In this document: piece by piece, positions 7,800-14,801 of the stretch | Position numbering within the stretch: the first letter of the stretch is position 1 | Layout of the letters: the number at the start of each line of letters is the position of its first letter | Origin: CAYZXK01 sp964482395 | Lineage (GTDB): Bacteria; Planctomycetota; Phycisphaerae; UBA1845; Fen-1342 | DNA: 28,269 nucleotides | Direction: 5' to 3' | Assembly: GCA_964482395.1 (NCBI GenBank) | Contig: CAYZXK010000194.1 | Span: 1 to 28,269, forward strand | Made by a program: the position numbers and the translations under genes | Notes under the pieces: generated by a model | Databases searched by the model: none | Seen by the model: only the letters and a program-made list of their open reading frames with translations | Told to the model about the DNA's origin: nothing

Positions 7800-9047
7800 C
7801 TACAGAACGCGGAACCAGAGGGCTTTCAGGTATGCGGATTCTGGGCAGTTCAGCATGACTGGGTGATCCGGAGCGGCGCCGGTCTGGTTGAAAAGTTGCA
7901 GGTTCCGGCCGGCGTGCAAAGCCGCCCGGTGGACGGCTTCGGTGAATGCCGCCCGCGAAATCAGCCCCGAGCAACTGCAAGTCAGCAGCAGGCCGCCGGG
8001 GCGAACCACCTGCATTGCCAGGCAATTCAGATCGTGGTACTTGCGCAGGGCCTCGTCACACTCGATCCGATAAGTCGCCAGCTTAGGGGGATCGAGCACC
8101 ACGACATCGAACTGTCGCCCATTGGCCAGCATCTGTCGCAGGTACGTGAAAGCGTCGGCGTAGACGAAATCCACCCGCACCTGATTGAGATCCGCATTCT
8201 CCCGAGCCACCGTGACGGCCGCTTCGTCCAGCTCGACGCCGGTCACTTCTCGCGCCCCGCCCAGCTTGGCCGCATGCAAGGCGAAGCCGCCGGTATAACA
8301 GCACAAATCCAGCACGGTCGCGTCGCGGCAAAGCTCGGCCAGTCTTCGGCGGTTGTCCCGCTGGTCGCAGAAAAAGCCGGTCTTGTGCCCCTGCTTCAGG
8401 TCCACCCGATACCGGATACCGTGCTCGCGGACGATCACCCGGTCGGGCACCACGGACGCCCCGGGCCAAGGCTGGCTCGGAACATGAAAACCCTCCAACC
8501 GCTCGATCCGGGCGTCCGCTCGAACCACAATCCGCCACTCGGGGCCCGCCTGTCCCGGCCGATCCAGGGCGGTCGGCGGTCCGAGAATGTCGGCCAGTAT
8601 CCCGGCCAGCTCCTGGCAACGCTGGAACATCCCGATTGAGAACAGCTCGAACACCAGACAGTCGGCGTAGCGCTCGACAACCAGGCCACTGAGCCCGTCG
8701 CCCTCGGCATGCACCAGCCGGTAAACGTCCGTCACCTGGTCAAGCTGAAGCCGCCGACGCAGCCCCACCGCCTGGTCCAGCCGCCGCCGCCAGAAATCGG
8801 CGTCAATGGGCACCCGCTCCCGTGACAAGAGCCTGACTGTGATCTGCGACCGCGGATTGTATAAACCGCGCCCGAAAAACTGCCCGCTCCTGTCATACAA
8901 GTTCACGATGTCGCCCGCACGCGCCTGCGGGTCGGCCTGCCAGACCATCTTCCGATAAACAAAGGGATGGATGGTCGTGGACCGCAGTTGTACCCACGGC
9001 GATTCAGCTTCCGACGGTTCCAGCACCGGACGTGCCGCATCAGCCAT
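7800..9047 (-). CDS. rlmI: class I SAM-dependent rRNA (cytosine-C5) methyltransferase, RlmI-like
   Basis: The 415-residue protein has the RlmI/RlmK architecture. An N-terminal PUA-type RNA-binding domain (about 18-95) is followed by a linker domain and a Rossmann methyltransferase. The signature QGHKTGFFCDQRDNR is at 219-233, motif I VLDLCCYTGGFALHAA at 245-260, the acidic VELDE at 271-275, motif IV LDPPK at 318-322, and LLTCSCSG with the likely catalytic Cys at 354-361. Family members methylate cytosine in 23S rRNA; E. coli RlmI makes m5C1962, and the exact site here is inferred. ATG 9047 was chosen because residues upstream of it in the open frame have no family character. The gene is convergent with the VIT/VWA gene and divergent from rpmH. 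Confidence 0.88.
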   Translation of the reverse strand: MADAARPVLEPSEAESPWVQLRSTTIHPFVYRKMVWQADPQARAGDIVNLYDRSGQFFGRGLYNPRSQITVRLLSRERVPIDADFWRRRLDQAVGLRRRLQLDQVTDVYRLVHAEGDGLSGLVVERYADCLVFELFSIGMFQRCQELAGILADILGPPTALDRPGQAGPEWRIVVRADARIERLEGFHVPSQPWPGASVVPDRVIVREHGIRYRVDLKQGHKTGFFCDQRDNRRRLAELCRDATVLDLCCYTGGFALHAAKLGGAREVTGVELDEAAVTVARENADLNQVRVDFVYADAFTYLRQMLANGRQFDVVVLDPPKLATYRIECDEALRKYHDLNCLAMQVVRPGGLLLTCSCSGLISRAAFTEAVHRAALHAGRNLQLFNQTGAAPDHPVMLNCPESAYLKALWFRVL

Positions 9048-9178
9048 GACGCACCCGCTTCTGGAGTACAATGCACGAATATAGCTTGCCACGGGGTTCT
9101 TGCCACCCCATCGCCGGCCGGTCGTCGGCCCTCGAGCCAGCTCGGGCAGTCGTCTGGAACCTGCCGGTCGGCTGGCGG

Positions 9179-9207
9179 TTGGCGCGAGGGCCCGGCCGGA
9201 TGATAAT
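9179..9207 (+). promoter_or_regulatory. sigma-70-like promoter for rpmH
   Basis: TTGGCG (9179-9184), a 17-base spacer, and GATAAT (9202-9207) with TG just before form a reasonable -35/-10 pair. It points at rpmH with a leader of about 145 bases. A perfect ten-base palindrome CCTCCGGAGG (9212-9221) lies at the predicted transcript start. The rest of the 9048-9358 gap shows only GC-rich short hairpins. Confidence 0.5.
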
Positions 9208-9358
9208 AGCACCTCCGGAGGGGTCGCCCGCATTGGCTGGCGGAGCCGCTCTCCGGGGGCGGTGGGCCCCCAGCCCGGCGCTTGCTACACGGTTCCAGAT
9301 TCGTGCCTGGCCCCAGCCGGCCGGCAGGATTTCCAGTTTACAGGAGCATGGAAGAATT

Positions 9359-9493
9359 ATGCACTATCCGCGTCGCATCAGCAGAATCAAACGGAAGCGC
9401 AAGTGTGGTTTCCGGGCTCGAATGCGCACCCACAGCGGGCGTAAGCTCATAAGCCGCAAGCGGCGTGTCGGGCGACGGGTCAGCGTGGCCTAG
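9359..9493 (+). CDS. rpmH: 50S ribosomal protein L34 (bL34)
   Basis: This is a 44-residue, highly basic protein with the L34 core RIKRKRKCGFRARMRTHSGRK and C-terminal RKRRVGRRVSVA, of normal bL34 length. The N-terminal MHYPRRIS replaces the usual MKRTYQPS and resembles what I recall of planctomycete L34. ATG 9359 has AGGAG at 9342-9346, with GGAAG a few bases closer. In most bacteria rpmH is followed by rnpA and yidC. Here the next gene is ribBA, 91 bases away, so the usual rpmH-rnpA unit is broken. It ends with TAG at the normal family length. Confidence 0.94.
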   Translation: MHYPRRISRIKRKRKCGFRARMRTHSGRKLISRKRRVGRRVSVA

Positions 9494-9584
9494 CAGGCAA
9501 ATCAGACTATCGGGGCCCTGCAAGGCCCGCTGCGCCTAAAATCGGAGAGGTAGGTGTTTGCCGACCGATCGTGCAGAGGAAATC

Positions 9585-9629
9585 ATGCCCACGGTTGACA
9601 CAGGCTCTCCATTCAGCCCGATCGATTAG
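9585..9629 (+). other. 14-codon upstream reading frame ending in TAG, probable original start of ribBA
   Basis: ATG 9585 has a good binding site (AGAGGAAATC) and reads MPTVDTGSPFSPID before TAG at 9627-9629. The frame then continues straight into RibBA. FSPID followed by VLAELRQGK matches the usual RibB N-terminus (FxxIexALxxLRxGK) if the TAG stood for Gln or Glu. So this is either the true start with an amber codon 15, or a leader peptide whose stop abuts the GTG at 9630. Confidence 0.65.
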
Positions 9630-10844
9630 GTGCTGGCCGAACTGCGCCAGGGGAAACTGATCATACTGGTCGACGATGAGGACCGTGAAAACGAGGGTGA
9701 CCTGGTCTGTCCGGCCCAGGCCATCACGCCGGAGAAGGTCAACTTCATGCTGAAGTACGGCCGCGGCACGCTGTGCGTGGCGTTGACGCAGAGCCGCTGC
9801 AAGCGCTTGCAGCTCACCCCCCAGGTTCCGGACAACACGACCCGGTTCGGAACCAACTTCACGGTCACCGTTGACGCCGGCCCGCATTTGGGAACCACCA
9901 CCGGCGTGTCCGCTTTCGACCGGGCCACGACCATCCGACACCTGGTAGCCGAGGAGGCCGTCCCGGAAGATTTCGTCCGACCCGGACACGTCAACCCGCT
10001 GATGGCCCGCGAGGGCGGCGTTCTGGTCCGCGGCGGCCAGACTGAGGGATCGGTCGACTTGTGCCGCCTGGCCGGGTTGCTGCCCGGCGCCGCCCTGATC
10101 GAAGTCCTCAACGAGGACGGCACCATGGCTCGGGTCCCGCAACTGGCCGAGTTCTGCCGACAGCACGGGCTGAAGATGTGCACCATCGCGGCCCTGATCG
10201 AGTACCGCATGCAGCGGGAACGGCTCATCGAACGCGTGGAAAGCGTGCCGCTCACCAACCGGTTCGGGGAATGGCTGCTGATCGCGTACCGGGCTCGGAC
10301 CGACCCGCAAACGCACCTGGCCCTGTGCCACGGGGGCCTGGGGCAACTTGACGCGCGGGGCATGGTGCCCCAGACCGAGGATCCGGTGCTGGTCCGCGTG
10401 CATTCGGAATGCCTGACGGGCGACGTCTTCGGCTCAGCCCGCTGCGAGTGCGGGCAGCAACTTCAGGCCGCGATGGAGATGATCGCCCGCGAAGGGCGCG
10501 GGGCCCTGGTCTACCTGCGACAGGAAGGCCGCGGAATCGGACTGGAGAACAAACTGCACGCCTACCGGCTCCAGGATGAGGGCCTGGACACGGTGGAGGC
10601 CAACCGGGTTTTGGGTCTGCGGGCCGATCACCGCGATTACGGCATCGGGGCCCAGATTCTCCGGGACATCGGCCTGCACAAGATCCGCATTCTCACTAAC
10701 AACCCCAAGAAAGTCAGCCGGCTGGAAGTTTACGGGCTCCAAGTCGTGGAGCAACTGCCGCTGGAGATGCCACCCACCGAGCACAACCGACGTTACCTGG
10801 AGGCCAAGAAATACAAGCTGGGCCACCGGCTTCGCAACGTCTGA
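9630..10844 (+). CDS. ribBA: 3,4-dihydroxy-2-butanone-4-phosphate synthase / GTP cyclohydrolase II (RibB half probably impaired)
   Basis: From GTG 9630 the protein is 404 residues; from ATG 9585 it would be 419 codons with one internal TAG. Residues 1-200 are RibB-like (DDEDRENEGDL at 15-25, RPGHVNPL at 117-124, NEDGTMAR at 161-168). Residues 205-400 are RibA, GTP cyclohydrolase II, with zinc ligands C261, C272 and C274, the RQEGRGIGL loop and ILTNNPKK, all intact. RibA opens GTP to start riboflavin synthesis and RibB makes the four-carbon partner from ribulose 5-phosphate. The RibB Mg-ligand histidine, normally in GHTEA, is Gln here (RGGQTEG, residue 137, codon CAG at 10038). No binding site precedes GTG 9630. 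There is no FMN riboswitch in the 91-base upstream gap. Confidence 0.88.
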   Translation: MLAELRQGKLIILVDDEDRENEGDLVCPAQAITPEKVNFMLKYGRGTLCVALTQSRCKRLQLTPQVPDNTTRFGTNFTVTVDAGPHLGTTTGVSAFDRATTIRHLVAEEAVPEDFVRPGHVNPLMAREGGVLVRGGQTEGSVDLCRLAGLLPGAALIEVLNEDGTMARVPQLAEFCRQHGLKMCTIAALIEYRMQRERLIERVESVPLTNRFGEWLLIAYRARTDPQTHLALCHGGLGQLDARGMVPQTEDPVLVRVHSECLTGDVFGSARCECGQQLQAAMEMIAREGRGALVYLRQEGRGIGLENKLHAYRLQDEGLDTVEANRVLGLRADHRDYGIGAQILRDIGLHKIRILTNNPKKVSRLEVYGLQVVEQLPLEMPPTEHNRRYLEAKKYKLGHRLRNV

Positions 10845-11198
10845 CTGTACGCAATGGCGCGACTCGAGGCCGCGCGCGAAGCACGCTAGCGATGGTAGCC
10901 GGGAACTAACGGCGCCCGGTATCGCAGTCTCCATCGCATATTCCCACACCCTCTTCCCTCGATGCCGCACCTCCCAGTCCGGCAAGTCCCGGGCCGCTGA
11001 CCGGCGTCGGCGCTGGCAGGCGGCCCGCCAGATCGAGATTGCAACGCGGCCTGGCGATGCCGCCGGACGGCCAGCGTCCAGGGAATCCAGTCCGAAATCC
11101 CCCAACCAGATTGGCTTTTGGCGGTCCAGGTGTTAGAAAAGCCCATCCGCCTCCGGGCGATAGTGCCCGCTCGGTGCCCGGCAAGGAAGGCAGACGCC
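10845..11198 (+). other. intergenic region and leader of the radical SAM gene
   Basis: Between ribBA and the radical SAM start there are about 354 bases without a convincing gene. Frames in it are short or Arg/Pro-rich shadows. A promoter-like pair near 11111-11139 is listed separately. The stretch GCACGCTAGCGATGG (from 10881) has weak dyad symmetry. I see no riboswitch-like or tRNA-like structure. Confidence 0.4.
11111..11139 (+). promoter_or_regulatory. candidate promoter for the radical SAM cassette
   Basis: TTGGCT (11111-11116), a 17-base spacer and TAGAAA (11134-11139) form a sigma-70-like pair. It would start a transcript about 50 bases before the ATG at 11199. Matches to consensus are moderate. 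Confidence 0.4.
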
Positions 11199-12923
11199 AT
11201 GGCTGACCTGGAATGGCTGCAACCCGGACCTTCGAGCCAGCGGCAGAGCTCCGGGAGTGCCGGTACGCCCGGGGAAGGGCCCGACCGCCGCTTTGACGTG
11301 CTCCCTGCCCTGTCCGATCGCCCGAAACACGGTGCATCGAATGCGGTAGATGGATCCGTCACTTCGGGTGCGCAGGCAGCGGGTGCCAATGATCCAGGCC
11401 CGTCCGGCAAGTCCGGGTATGCCATCGACTTGAATTTCCGCCATCCGTTGGAAGACTGGCTGGGTCGTGACCTGGTGCGGCGGCTGCTTGGCGTGGTTTC
11501 CCGCCGGCGGCCTGGGCGCCCCACGCTGCTGGAAGAGATTCTGCGGACCTACGGCGATTTGAGCGCCCCGTTATGGCAGCGTATCAAGTATTGGCCGGTG
11601 CACCGGCTGATAGATGCTCTGCGCGGGTCGGTGCCGATGGAGGTATTTCGGCGCCGGGTGAGTGAGCATAGCAGCACGGTCCGCGGACTGGTGGCCACCG
11701 CCCGCAGCCTGGCTGAATTCGGGCTCACCGTGCCGCAACGCTTCTCCGCCCCCCTGTTTGCCGTATGGAACTTCACCAACCGGTGCAACCTGCGCTGCCG
11801 CCACTGCTACCAGGACAGCCGGGCCCAGCCCGGGCCCGACGAGCTTACGCTCCAGGAGAAGCTGCGCCTGGTCGATGAGCTGGGCGAACTATACGTTCCG
11901 ATGGTAGCTTTGGCCGGCGGCGAGCCGACCATCAGTCCCGACCTGCTGCCGGTATTACGCCGCTGCCGGCAATATGGAATGCACATCAGTGTCGCGACCA
12001 ACGGCACGACCATGACCCCCCGGCTGGCGGCCGACCTGGCCGAGGCGGGCGCACGCTACATCGAGGTCTCGCTCGATTCGGTGCATCCCGACAAGCATGA
12101 TGCCTTCCGCGGCCTGCCCAGAATGTGGCAACGAACCGTCCGCGGGATGCGCTATGTGGTGGCCCAGCCTGGGCTGCGACTGGGCATCGCCATGTGTGTC
12201 CACCAAGGCAACTTCGAGGAAGTCGAAGACATGCTTCGCTTCGCGGTGGACATCGGAGCCACCTGCTTTGCCCACTTCAACTTCATCCCGGTCGGCCGGG
12301 GCGGCCGGATGGCCGCCGGAGACCTGAACCCGCGGCAGCGCGAATCTTTGCTGCAAACGCTGAACCGGTGGATGCAATCGGGCCGGATCGGCGTGATCTC
12401 GACCGCCCCCCAGTTGGGTCGGGTCTGTCTGGTCCACGCCACAAGCGAGGGACGGCAGGCCTGCTCCCATGCCGGTTCCGGAGCCGGGTGGAAGGCCCGC
12501 GTGGTGGCCAAGTATCTGGGGGGCTGCGGGGCCGGCCGGACCTATGTCTGCATTCAGCCCAATGGTGATATCACCCCCTGCGTCTACATGCCTCAGCGGG
12601 TCCTGGGAAACGTCCGCACCCGTCGGCTGGCCGATATATTCCGCGCCAACCCTTTCTGGGCTCTGCTCTGCGACCGCAGCAAGCTCACCCATCACTGCGG
12701 GATCTGCCGTTTCAGGAGCTATTGCGGCGGATGCCGAGCCCGGGCAGACAGCTACTTCGGCTCCGTCAACGCCGGCGACCCCGGCTGCCTGTTCAACGAG
12801 AAACACTGGGAATCCATAGTCGGGCCAGCCCATGTGGCAGGCAATACCAGCGCAAGCGAAATGAAGTCTCCGGCGGTCAGAACGTACGATGGCTGCATCA
12901 GTACCTGGGCCGAACCGGCATGA
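11199..12923 (+). CDS. radical SAM protein with C-terminal SPASM domain
   Basis: The 574-residue enzyme has three parts. A Ser/Gly/Pro-rich, probably disordered head (1-70) precedes a helical segment (about 75-180). The radical SAM core follows, with CNLRCRHC (C196, C200, C203) binding the [4Fe-4S]/SAM cluster and GGEP at 240-243. The SPASM region has GCGAGRTYVC, TPC, CGICRFRSYCGGC and a final Cys (C443, C451, C461, C500, C503, C509, C512, C530), enough for one or two auxiliary clusters. The phrase WNFTNRCNLRCRHCYQ and the FIPVGRGGRM loop recall AhbC/AhbD-like and peptide-modifying SPASM enzymes; the substrate is unknown. ATG 11199 was chosen for the GGAAGG site eight bases upstream. The TGA overlaps a small frame (ATGA at 12920) that leads to the SNase-like gene. 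Confidence 0.88.
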   Translation: MADLEWLQPGPSSQRQSSGSAGTPGEGPDRRFDVLPALSDRPKHGASNAVDGSVTSGAQAAGANDPGPSGKSGYAIDLNFRHPLEDWLGRDLVRRLLGVVSRRRPGRPTLLEEILRTYGDLSAPLWQRIKYWPVHRLIDALRGSVPMEVFRRRVSEHSSTVRGLVATARSLAEFGLTVPQRFSAPLFAVWNFTNRCNLRCRHCYQDSRAQPGPDELTLQEKLRLVDELGELYVPMVALAGGEPTISPDLLPVLRRCRQYGMHISVATNGTTMTPRLAADLAEAGARYIEVSLDSVHPDKHDAFRGLPRMWQRTVRGMRYVVAQPGLRLGIAMCVHQGNFEEVEDMLRFAVDIGATCFAHFNFIPVGRGGRMAAGDLNPRQRESLLQTLNRWMQSGRIGVISTAPQLGRVCLVHATSEGRQACSHAGSGAGWKARVVAKYLGGCGAGRTYVCIQPNGDITPCVYMPQRVLGNVRTRRLADIFRANPFWALLCDRSKLTHHCGICRFRSYCGGCRARADSYFGSVNAGDPGCLFNEKHWESIVGPAHVAGNTSASEMKSPAVRTYDGCISTWAEPA

Positions 12924-13054
12924 CCGGGGCCGGCCGCAGGACGCTGCTTCGGCCCGGTCAACGCCGCAACGAACTTCCTGGCCGCCGGCAGGTGCAGCCC
13001 GGCTATACCATCGTCGGCCAATTCATGAGGCCCGCGAAAGGAGAAGATAGATGA
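12920..13054 (+). CDS. possible 44-residue small protein between radical SAM and SNase-like genes
   Basis: The frame starts at ATG 12920, overlapping the radical SAM stop by four bases (ATGA). It ends at TGA 13052-13054, overlapping the SNase ATG 13051 by four bases (ATGA again). It fills the whole gap. The product is basic (MTGAGRRTLLRPGQ..., Arg-rich, no Cys), with about 70% GC at third positions, not far from its neighbours. There is no own Shine-Dalgarno, so translation would rely on coupling. It could be a small substrate or partner of the radical SAM enzyme, or simply an open shadow frame in GC-rich DNA, which also stays open upstream into the radical SAM gene. Confidence 0.3.
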   Translation: MTGAGRRTLLRPGQRRNELPGRRQVQPGYTIVGQFMRPAKGEDR

Positions 13055-13797
13055 GGAACTGGCGGTGCCCGATCGGTCGCCAGCAACTCCTGCTGGCCGG
13101 AGCGCTCAGCCTCCTGCAAACCGTCGCGGCCCAGGAGCTGCCCGCCGACCGGCTTCCGCAAGTACCGGCCGAGGATTTCGCCGGGCAAACCGCCTGCCCG
13201 GTAGTCAAGGTATTAGCCGGAAACGAAGTGGTGGTGCAGCGTGACGGCCAGCCTGTTACCGTCCGGCTCATCGGAGCCTACGTGCCGCAAACCGACCCGG
13301 CCGCCGAGCAGGCCAGAACCTTCACCGCCCGGCTGCTGGAAGGCGAATCGGTGTACCTGGAGTCCGAGCCCGACTGGCCGCAGCCTGACTCGACTGGGCG
13401 CATCTGGGCCTACGTGTACCGGGCCCCGGACGGGCTGCTGGTGAACCTGGAGCTGGTGCGGCAAGGCTATGCCCGCGTTTCGGCCGGCGGACCGTTTCGG
13501 CATCAGAGTCTGATGGAAGCTTACGAGCGGCTGGCACGGCAGAATCACAAGGGGCTCTGGAGCCGGCCCGGGGCCGAAAGCCGGCCCAGTTCGGACTCCA
13601 CCGGTCCGGCGGCCGGCCGATCCTCCGGCCCGCGAGAGCCGCCAACCGGGGAAATCGTGGTCTATGTCACCCAGCACGGGCGGAAGTACCACCGCAAGGA
13701 CTGTCAGTACGTCAAGAGCGGAGCCAAAGCGATATCGCTGAAAGAAGCCAAGCAACAGGGCCTTGAACCCTGCTCCAAGTGCAAGCCGCCGAAGTAG
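13051..13797 (+). CDS. secreted SNase-fold protein, catalytic residues replaced, with C-terminal Cys/His motif
   Basis: The 248-residue protein has a signal peptide (1-27, cleavage near TVAAQ), an OB-fold staphylococcal-nuclease-like domain (about 48-172), a Ser/Pro/Gly linker and a C-terminal module. The SNase domain aligns without gaps through the first half of the site. The arginines equivalent to R35 (R72) and R87 (R117) are kept. The metal and catalytic acids are not: D19 is A56, D21 is N58, D40 is Y77 and E43 is Q80. It is thus probably a non-catalytic nucleic-acid or protein binder. The tail KYHRKDC (H214, C218) plus CSKC (C241, C244) looks like a small metal-binding or redox module seen on other secreted nucleases. 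ATG 13051 has AAAGGAGA seven bases upstream. Confidence 0.85.
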   Translation: MRNWRCPIGRQQLLLAGALSLLQTVAAQELPADRLPQVPAEDFAGQTACPVVKVLAGNEVVVQRDGQPVTVRLIGAYVPQTDPAAEQARTFTARLLEGESVYLESEPDWPQPDSTGRIWAYVYRAPDGLLVNLELVRQGYARVSAGGPFRHQSLMEAYERLARQNHKGLWSRPGAESRPSSDSTGPAAGRSSGPREPPTGEIVVYVTQHGRKYHRKDCQYVKSGAKAISLKEAKQQGLEPCSKCKPPK

Positions 13798-13811
13798 CCG
13801 GGCGACCACGG

Positions 13812-13841
13812 TTGTCGGGTGCGGCGGCGGTAGCCTATACT
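13812..13841 (+). promoter_or_regulatory. sigma-70-like promoter for the YmdB-type gene
   Basis: TTGTCG (13812-13817), an 18-base spacer and TATACT (13836-13841) make a good -35/-10 pair. It lies in the 188-base gap after the SNase-like gene and gives a leader of roughly 135 bases. Confidence 0.5.
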
Positions 13842-13985
13842 TTGGCAAGGCGAGCAGGCTTCGGCACGAGGGGCCGGATCCGGCAGGGTGGCCGGGTCCG
13901 GCCGACGCCAGCCACATTAAGGGCTCGGAAATCGGTGCCCCAGGTCGGCGCCGCCGGGGCGTGACAGTACCTGGAAAGCAGCCGC

Positions 13986-14801
13986 ATGCGGTTGTTGATC
14001 ATCGGGGACATCGTGGGTCGGCCCGGCAAGCACGCCTGCTCGCAGATCATTCCGCGACTGATCGGTGAAAGGGACATCGCCTGCGTGATCGCCAACGGCG
14101 AGAATGCGGCGGCCGGCAGCGGCCTGACGCCGCAGATGTTCGCCAAGCTGCGGCACTACGGGATCGACGTGTGCACGATGGGGGATCACATCTACAAGCG
14201 GCGGGAAGTGCTGCCGCTCCTGGAATCGTCGGACCGCATCGTGCGGCCGGCCAACCTGCCGCCGGAGGCGGTCGGTCAGGAGGTGTCGGTGGTGGAAAGC
14301 CGCAGCGGGCAACCGGTGGCGGTGTTCTCCCTGCTGGGGCGGACCTTCATGAATGTCCGCGCCGACTGCCCCTTTCACGCCGCCGACCGGATCCTCCGGC
14401 AACTCGACAGCCACATAAAAACCATCGTCGTCGACGTGCACGCTGAGGTCACCAGCGAAAAGATCGCGCTGGGTTGGTATCTCGACGGCCGGGTGACCGC
14501 AGTCGTCGGCACGCACACCCACGTTCAGACTGCCGACGAACGCGTGCTGCCACGCGGGACCGCCTACATTACCGACCTGGGAATGACCGGACCCTATGAT
14601 TCGGTGCTGGGGCGAAACAAGGAGGCGGTGGTCAAGTCGCTAGTGACCGGCGTCCCGCATCCCTACGCGGTGGCCAGCGACGACATTCGACTGTGCGGGG
14701 TGATTATCGAGACCGATGATCAGACCGGCCAGGCCCGCTGGATCGAGCGGGTCAACATCCCCGACCCCCAGTCGATTCCGCCGGGCGCGGGGGAAGACTG
14801 A
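13986..14801 (+). CDS. ymdB: YmdB/TIGR00282-family metallophosphoesterase
   Basis: The 271-residue protein matches YmdB-type dinuclear metallophosphoesterases, which hydrolyse 2',3'-cyclic nucleotides and affect RNA turnover and biofilm decisions in Bacillus. Visible site residues are D8 (GDIVGRPG), E39-N40 (ANGENAAAG), H68, H151 (VDVHAEVTSEK), H176 and H178 (GTHTHVQTAD), and the C-terminal DLGMTGPYDSVLG typical of the family. One difference stands out: the usual GNH motif reads GDH (D67). ATG 13986 is preceded by GGAAAG eight bases upstream. The length is normal. It is convergent with the peptide-binding-protein gene. The symbol follows the Bacillus homologue, and the physiological substrate is unknown here. 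Confidence 0.88.
   Translation: MRLLIIGDIVGRPGKHACSQIIPRLIGERDIACVIANGENAAAGSGLTPQMFAKLRHYGIDVCTMGDHIYKRREVLPLLESSDRIVRPANLPPEAVGQEVSVVESRSGQPVAVFSLLGRTFMNVRADCPFHAADRILRQLDSHIKTIVVDVHAEVTSEKIALGWYLDGRVTAVVGTHTHVQTADERVLPRGTAYITDLGMTGPYDSVLGRNKEAVVKSLVTGVPHPYAVASDDIRLCGVIIETDDQTGQARWIERVNIPDPQSIPPGAGED

Noticed and set aside
9494..9584. FMN riboswitch before ribBA.
   Set aside because: The gap is only 91 bases and lacks the conserved RFN element blocks; a short GGGCC/GGCCC dyad is all I see.
7368..9629. Genome-wide reassignment of TAG to an amino acid.
   Set aside because: trxA, rpmH, pyrB, the methyltransferase, DUF151, the nitroreductase-like and SNase-like genes all end with TAG at family-typical lengths.
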